Positions 4,779 through 8,317 of a DNA stretch of 8,317 nucleotides are shown here, piece after piece. Positions within the stretch are counted from its first letter, which is position 1. Every line of letters begins with the position of its first letter. The DNA comes from Frankiales bacterium (GTDB lineage: Bacteria > Actinomycetota > Actinomycetes > Mycobacteriales > SCTD01). A program made the position numbers and the translations under genes. The notes below the pieces were generated by a model. The model had not been told where the DNA came from, ran no database searches, and saw only the letters and a program-made list of their open reading frames with translations. The stretch is taken from positions 1 to 8,317 of the forward strand of contig JAODNB010000038.1 of NCBI GenBank assembly GCA_025464795.1, read 5' to 3'.

Positions 4779-6209
4779 GTGACGCCTCGCCGCGCCACCC
4801 TCGCCATCACCGCGGGAGCCGCCCTCCTGGGGCTCGGCCTCGGCGGTCTTCCGACCTCGCAGGCTGCCGCGCCCGTCTCGGCGCACCTGACCCGGGCCCT
4901 CCAGGGCGCCGACTCCGGTGACTTCCCCGGCGCGGAGGTCCCGGTGGGAGACCAGGACCGGCGTGGATCCCGACTGGCCCCGCTCGGTGCTGCGAAGGAG
5001 GGCCTGCGCCAGATGGGTGCGGGCCTGCACGTGACGTGGACGCAGTACGGCACGCCCTTGAGCCTCACGAGGGAGCACGACTTCCTCGCGCGCGGCCTCA
5101 CTGGCACTCCGGTGCAGAAGGCGCGCAGCTACCTCAAGACCCACGCGGCCGTCTGGGGCCTGAGCCCGGCGGACGTCGACAAGCTCCAGGTCGTGATCAG
5201 CGAGAAGATGCCTGCGTCGGCCAACGCGTGGAGCGTCTCGTTCAACCAGGTCGTGCACGGCATGCTCGTGTCCGAGGACGGCTACGTCGTGGTCGGCCTC
5301 GTCGATGACAAGGTCGCCCTGGTCACGTCCTCGCTGGTCCCGACCAGCGTCCTGGGCTCGCCGAGCATGACGCCGAAGATCAGCGTCCAGCAGGCCGTCC
5401 TGGCTGCCGCACGCAACGCCGGCATCACCAGCCTGCATGCCTCTGACCTCACGGTGGCGAGCAAGCGGACGTCGTCGGGCTTCCAGTCGATGACCGCCAA
5501 GGGCCTCGCGCAGAAGCAGCTGGCCCGACTGAGGGTGCTCCCGACCACGCACGACGGCGCCAAGCTCGTCTTCGAGACGATCGTCCAGGACGTCGCGGGC
5601 TCGCGTGCTCTCGCCGTGACCTCCTACGTCGATGCGATCACCGGCGCGGTGCTCCTGCGTCGTGACGCCGTGCACACCCTCGCGGACACGGGCGCCACCC
5701 CCTCCGCCCGCTCCATCACGACGGCTGCTTCGAGCTCCGCGGCAGGCCAGGGCACGATCGGCGGCTCGTACGGCAAGGCCTGCTCGGCGAAGGTGCCGCT
5801 GCAGTTCACGCCGGGCGACAAGACCGTCGTCGTCTCCGCCGCGGCTGTGTCGGACCCGCAGGACGACATCACCATCAACATCTTGAAGAACGACGTGGTG
5901 GTCGCCTCCGGTGACACCCTGTCCTCGCCCGAGGCAGCGACCGCGAGCTTCAACCCGGGCCTGCTCGTGACGGACAAGCTCACCGCGCAGGTCTGCCCGT
6001 TCGACGGCAGTGCAGAGGTCGGGACGAAGACCTGGCAGGGCTTCTACATCACCACCGGTGTCGCCGTGCCCGGTGTCAACCTCCCGACGCCGCCTACCAA
6101 CGGCTCCACGACCGGCCCGGCGACGTTCCGGGCCTTCGCCTCGAACCCCCAGCTGGCGGTCGACGGCAAGACCAGCCCCGATGACCGCTACCTGGTCTGC
6201 TCCGGCTAG
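4779..6209 (+). CDS. N-terminal part of M36 metalloprotease: signal peptide, FTP propeptide, beta domain, ends at premature TAG
   Basis: 476 residues up to the TAG. Residues 1-31 form a Sec-type signal peptide: short basic start (PRR), hydrophobic stretch 8-25, and Ala-rich cleavage zone SQAAA at 27-31. It has a twin arginine but lacks the consensus hydrophobics of a Tat signal. Residues about 95-185 match the fungalysin/thermolysin propeptide (FTP), which keeps the enzyme inactive and helps folding (KARSYLKTHAAVWGLSPADV at 114-133). SYVDAITGAVLLRRD (282-296) resembles the end of the prodomain. Residues about 325-430 look like an all-beta module with two cysteines (335, 406), ending TWQGFYIT. 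From about 448 (ATFRAFASNPQLAVDGKTS) the M36 catalytic domain begins, then stops at codon 477. As made, it would be a secreted propeptide without a protease. Confidence 0.78.
   Translation: MTPRRATLAITAGAALLGLGLGGLPTSQAAAPVSAHLTRALQGADSGDFPGAEVPVGDQDRRGSRLAPLGAAKEGLRQMGAGLHVTWTQYGTPLSLTREHDFLARGLTGTPVQKARSYLKTHAAVWGLSPADVDKLQVVISEKMPASANAWSVSFNQVVHGMLVSEDGYVVVGLVDDKVALVTSSLVPTSVLGSPSMTPKISVQQAVLAAARNAGITSLHASDLTVASKRTSSGFQSMTAKGLAQKQLARLRVLPTTHDGAKLVFETIVQDVAGSRALAVTSYVDAITGAVLLRRDAVHTLADTGATPSARSITTAASSSAAGQGTIGGSYGKACSAKVPLQFTPGDKTVVVSAAAVSDPQDDITINILKNDVVVASGDTLSSPEAATASFNPGLLVTDKLTAQVCPFDGSAEVGTKTWQGFYITTGVAVPGVNLPTPPTNGSTTGPATFRAFASNPQLAVDGKTSPDDRYLVCSG
6207..6209 (+). other. In-frame amber codon inside the M36 catalytic domain
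   Basis: TAG follows the codons for LVCSG and precedes PGESPNP in the same frame. One base change from TGG (Trp) or CAG (Gln), among others, would create it. The cysteine three codons before (474) and the one at 492 would flank the break. Actinobacterial M36 proteins often carry a Cys-Trp-type stretch near this position, which makes Trp the most tempting original residue, though this is from memory and unaligned. Confidence 0.9.
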
Positions 6210-8317
6210 CCGGGGGAGTCTCCGAACCCGTTCATGAAGGACCTGTCAGCGTGCAACTACGTCTACCGGTCCGGCTTCGCTGACGACGGCACCGCGACCA
6301 GCGGCCCGTCGCCGCTCGACTACGACGCCGACCCGGTCACCGGGCTGGTGGGTGCCGCGACCCTCGGCAACAACGCAGTGACCACGAACGCCCAGGAGTC
6401 GAGCTCCCTGACCCCCGGTGCCCCGGGGACCCCTGTCGTCGACCCGACGCGCAACTACGCGCCGGCGTTCACCGACTCGTGGCACACCAGCAAGTGCGAC
6501 CCGACGACAATCGCCGGCCCGACAGGCGCTGACGTCAACGCCGCGATCGTGAACCTGTTCGTCGGACACAACCGCATCCATGACTTCTCCTACCGCCTCG
6601 GCCTGACGGAGAAGCGCGGCGCCATGCAGGTCAACAACTTCGGCGTCACCGGCACGAACGTCGCCGAGGACGACCCCGAGCTCGGCAACGCCCAGAACGC
6701 GGCACTGTCGGACCTCGCCCTTCGGGAGACCTCCGGAGTCACCGGGCCGGCTGCTGGTGTCGGTCTCACGGGGCGCGACAACGCCAACCAGATCACCCTG
6801 CAGGACGGCGTTCCCGGCATCACCAACCAGTACCTCTTCCAGCCGGTCGTCGGCTTCTACAGCCCCTGCACCGACGGTGACCTCGACGCATCGGTCTTCC
6901 TGCACGAGTACACGCACGCGATCAGCAACCGGCTCATCGCCGGCCCCGCGACCGGTCTGTCCGGCCAGCAGGGCGGCTCGATGGGCGAGAGCTGGAGCGA
7001 CCTGGACGCCATCGAGTACCTCAACGCGTTCGGCCTCGCGGGCAGCCGCGGTGAGGACCCGTTCGCCCTCGGCGCCTATGCGACAGGCGATGCGAAGGTC
7101 GGCATCCGCGACTTCAACCTCGCGCCGTCGAAGAACCCGCTGAACTACAGCGACTTCGGCTTCGACACCACCGGTCCTGAGGTGCACGCCGACGGCGAGG
7201 TCTGGAACGCCGTGCAGATGACGATCCGCGAGGCGCTCATCAAGAAGTACGACGCGACCTACCCGCACACCGACAAGGTGCTGCAGAAGGCGTGTGCCCT
7301 CGGGCGCAACGCCAACGGGACAGCCCACTCCAGCTTCGCCGGGTGCCCGGGCAACCGCCGCTACATCACCTACATGTACGACGCGCTGATCCTCCAGGCC
7401 AACGGCGCCCCGTCGATGGTCGACATGAAGAACGCCGAGCTGGCCGCGGTCATGATGCGGGCTCCGGCCGACTACGACACGGTCGCCGAGGCGTTCGCCT
7501 CGCGTGGTCTGGGCTCCGGTGCGAGCTCGAAGACCAGCGACGACACCGCGCCGGTCCCGAGCTTCGCGGCGCCGAAGGCGGCCAAGAACTCGCACGTGAC
7601 GTTCAAGCTCGTGGACGCGACCACCGGCAAGCCCGTCAAGGCGTCCGTCTTCATCGGTCGCTTCACCGCCCGCTGCCGCCCGATCGCCACCACCCTCGGT
7701 GGCAAGGAGCTGCCGGCGAAGGCCGAGGTCCTCGCAGGCACGTACACGCTGTCGGTCCAGGGCAAGGGCTACGGCATCCAGCGCTTCCAGCAGGCGTTCA
7801 AGGCCGGTACGCAGACGGTCACGCTGCGGCTGGCGAAGAACCTCGCGTCCAGCGCGTACGGTCCGGCCATCTCGGCCAGCGCCGGCGCTCACCGCATCGG
7901 CGGGATCAACGACGACAGCGAGGTCACCAACGGCGGCTTCGACGGCAAGGTCAAGGGGAGCACCTTCACCGTCAAGCTCGGTGGCGGAATGCAGACGTTC
8001 GACCGGGTCGCGGTCAGCTCACTGCACCACCCGGCCCTGCCGGCCGCGGGCGAGGAGCCTGCGGAGTTCGAGGGTCGTCTGCTGGGCATCCACGACTTCC
8101 AGATCCAAGCCAGCAGCAACGGCGGCAAGTCCTTCACCACCGTCTACACCAGCCCGAAGGACTTCTTCCCGACCAAGGCGCCTCGTGCGACCGCCGGCAT
8201 GCTCGTGATCCGCGAGGCCAAGCTGGCCAAGCCGGTACGGGCGAACGCCGTCCGCATCGTGGTCCTGAGCAACACCTGCACCGGGACGCCGCAGTTCCAC
8301 ACCGAGCAGGAGAACGA
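6210..8317 (+). CDS. Catalytic part of M36 metalloprotease with C-terminal accessory domains, partial
   Basis: Open to the window end (full-protein numbering from GTG 4779). M36 landmarks: NLFVGHNRIHDFSYRLG (6552-6602), GRDNANQITL, then zinc ligands His709 and His713 in HEYTH (6903-6917) with general base Glu710, the third ligand Glu737 in MGESWSD (6981-7001), and VHADGEVW (7182-7205). From about 937 (7590) follows a carboxypeptidase-regulatory/PEGA-like beta domain (KLVDATTGKPVKASV), and from about 1024 a discoidin/F5-F8-type C-like region (FQIQASSNGGKSFTTVY), probably for binding surfaces or glycans; these two names are tentative. Independent initiation could use ATG 6234, with GGGGGAG at 6212-6218, but the 15-nt spacing is long. 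Such a product would lack signal peptide and propeptide, so it would stay in the cytoplasm. The gene continues past 8317. Confidence 0.8.

Larger units (their letters stand above)
4779..8317 (+). pseudogene. M36 (fungalysin-type) metalloprotease gene interrupted by an in-frame TAG, 3' end beyond window
   Basis: The frame starting at GTG 4779 reads through as one coherent secreted protease of at least 1,179 codons, apart from a single TAG at 6207-6209 (codon 477). No frameshift is needed, and both sides fit one M36 protein: the FTP propeptide before the stop, the HEYTH catalytic core after it. Either a recent nonsense mutation has inactivated the gene, or the TAG is a sequencing error, or the two halves are made separately. 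The two halves are described in their own entries. The catalytic motifs and normal GC-rich codon use persist for 702 codons after the stop, which argues against an old, decaying pseudogene. Confidence 0.6.

Noticed and set aside
6207..6209. Pyrrolysine or other recoding of TAG
   Set aside because: No recoding machinery is in the window, no recoding element was recognised after the TAG, and such use would be exceptional in an actinobacterial M36 protease.
6246..7892. 548-codon open frame on the minus strand opposite the protease
   Set aside because: It is the shadow of a GC-rich coding strand. Its product is low-complexity Arg/Gly/Val without a recognisable domain, while the plus strand holds clear M36 motifs.
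1..8317. CRISPR arrays, tRNA/rRNA genes, insertion sequences, attachment sites
   Set aside because: No spaced repeats, no RNA gene landmarks, no transposase motifs or terminal inverted repeats were seen.

Overview
The window is GC-rich DNA (strong G/C bias at codon third positions, GTG starts, tight gene packing) from an actinobacterium. Gene order supports this. A pgsA-like 3' end, cinA, clgR and a mycobacterial-type pspA (35-kDa antigen type) lie in sequence, an arrangement related to the Mycobacterium tuberculosis pgsA3-clgR-pspA locus. A Nei2-type DNA glycosylase and a large secreted M36 metalloprotease also fit a soil or environmental actinomycete. The family within the phylum cannot be fixed from the sequence; a Micrococcales-like origin is only a guess.

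Left part (1-3888, all + strand): the last codons of a probable phosphatidylglycerophosphate synthase overlap cinA by 4 nt. After a 110-nt gap comes a compact envelope-stress-type cluster: clgR (XRE-family activator), a TetR-family regulator, pspA, and a DinB/maleylpyruvate-isomerase-like protein whose ATG overlaps the pspA stop codon by one base. In known actinobacteria ClgR activates Clp protease genes and the pspA operon. Here two regulators sit directly in front of pspA, while no membrane-protein partner follows it.

Middle (3875-4666, - strand): a complete Nei2-like formamidopyrimidine-DNA glycosylase/AP lyase. Its stop codon overlaps the 3' end of the convergent isomerase-like gene by 14 nt. 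Its start is fixed by the catalytic N-terminal proline.

Right part (4779-8317, + strand): a divergently transcribed, secreted fungalysin-type (M36) metalloprotease with signal peptide, FTP propeptide, an extra beta-rich domain, an HEYTH zinc-binding catalytic domain and at least two C-terminal accessory domains. It runs off the window. Its reading frame is broken by a single in-frame TAG at 6207-6209, at the beginning of the catalytic domain. The frame then stays open for more than 700 codons with all catalytic motifs intact. This is the most striking anomaly: a fresh nonsense mutation, a sequencing error, or a deliberate interruption. The 112-nt divergent spacer between nei2 and the protease contains a 10-bp tandem repeat, an 11-bp-period direct repeat and a small inverted repeat. 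No RNA genes, mobile elements or CRISPR arrays were seen, and no gene-free stretch exceeds about 110 nt. I found no clearly new system.
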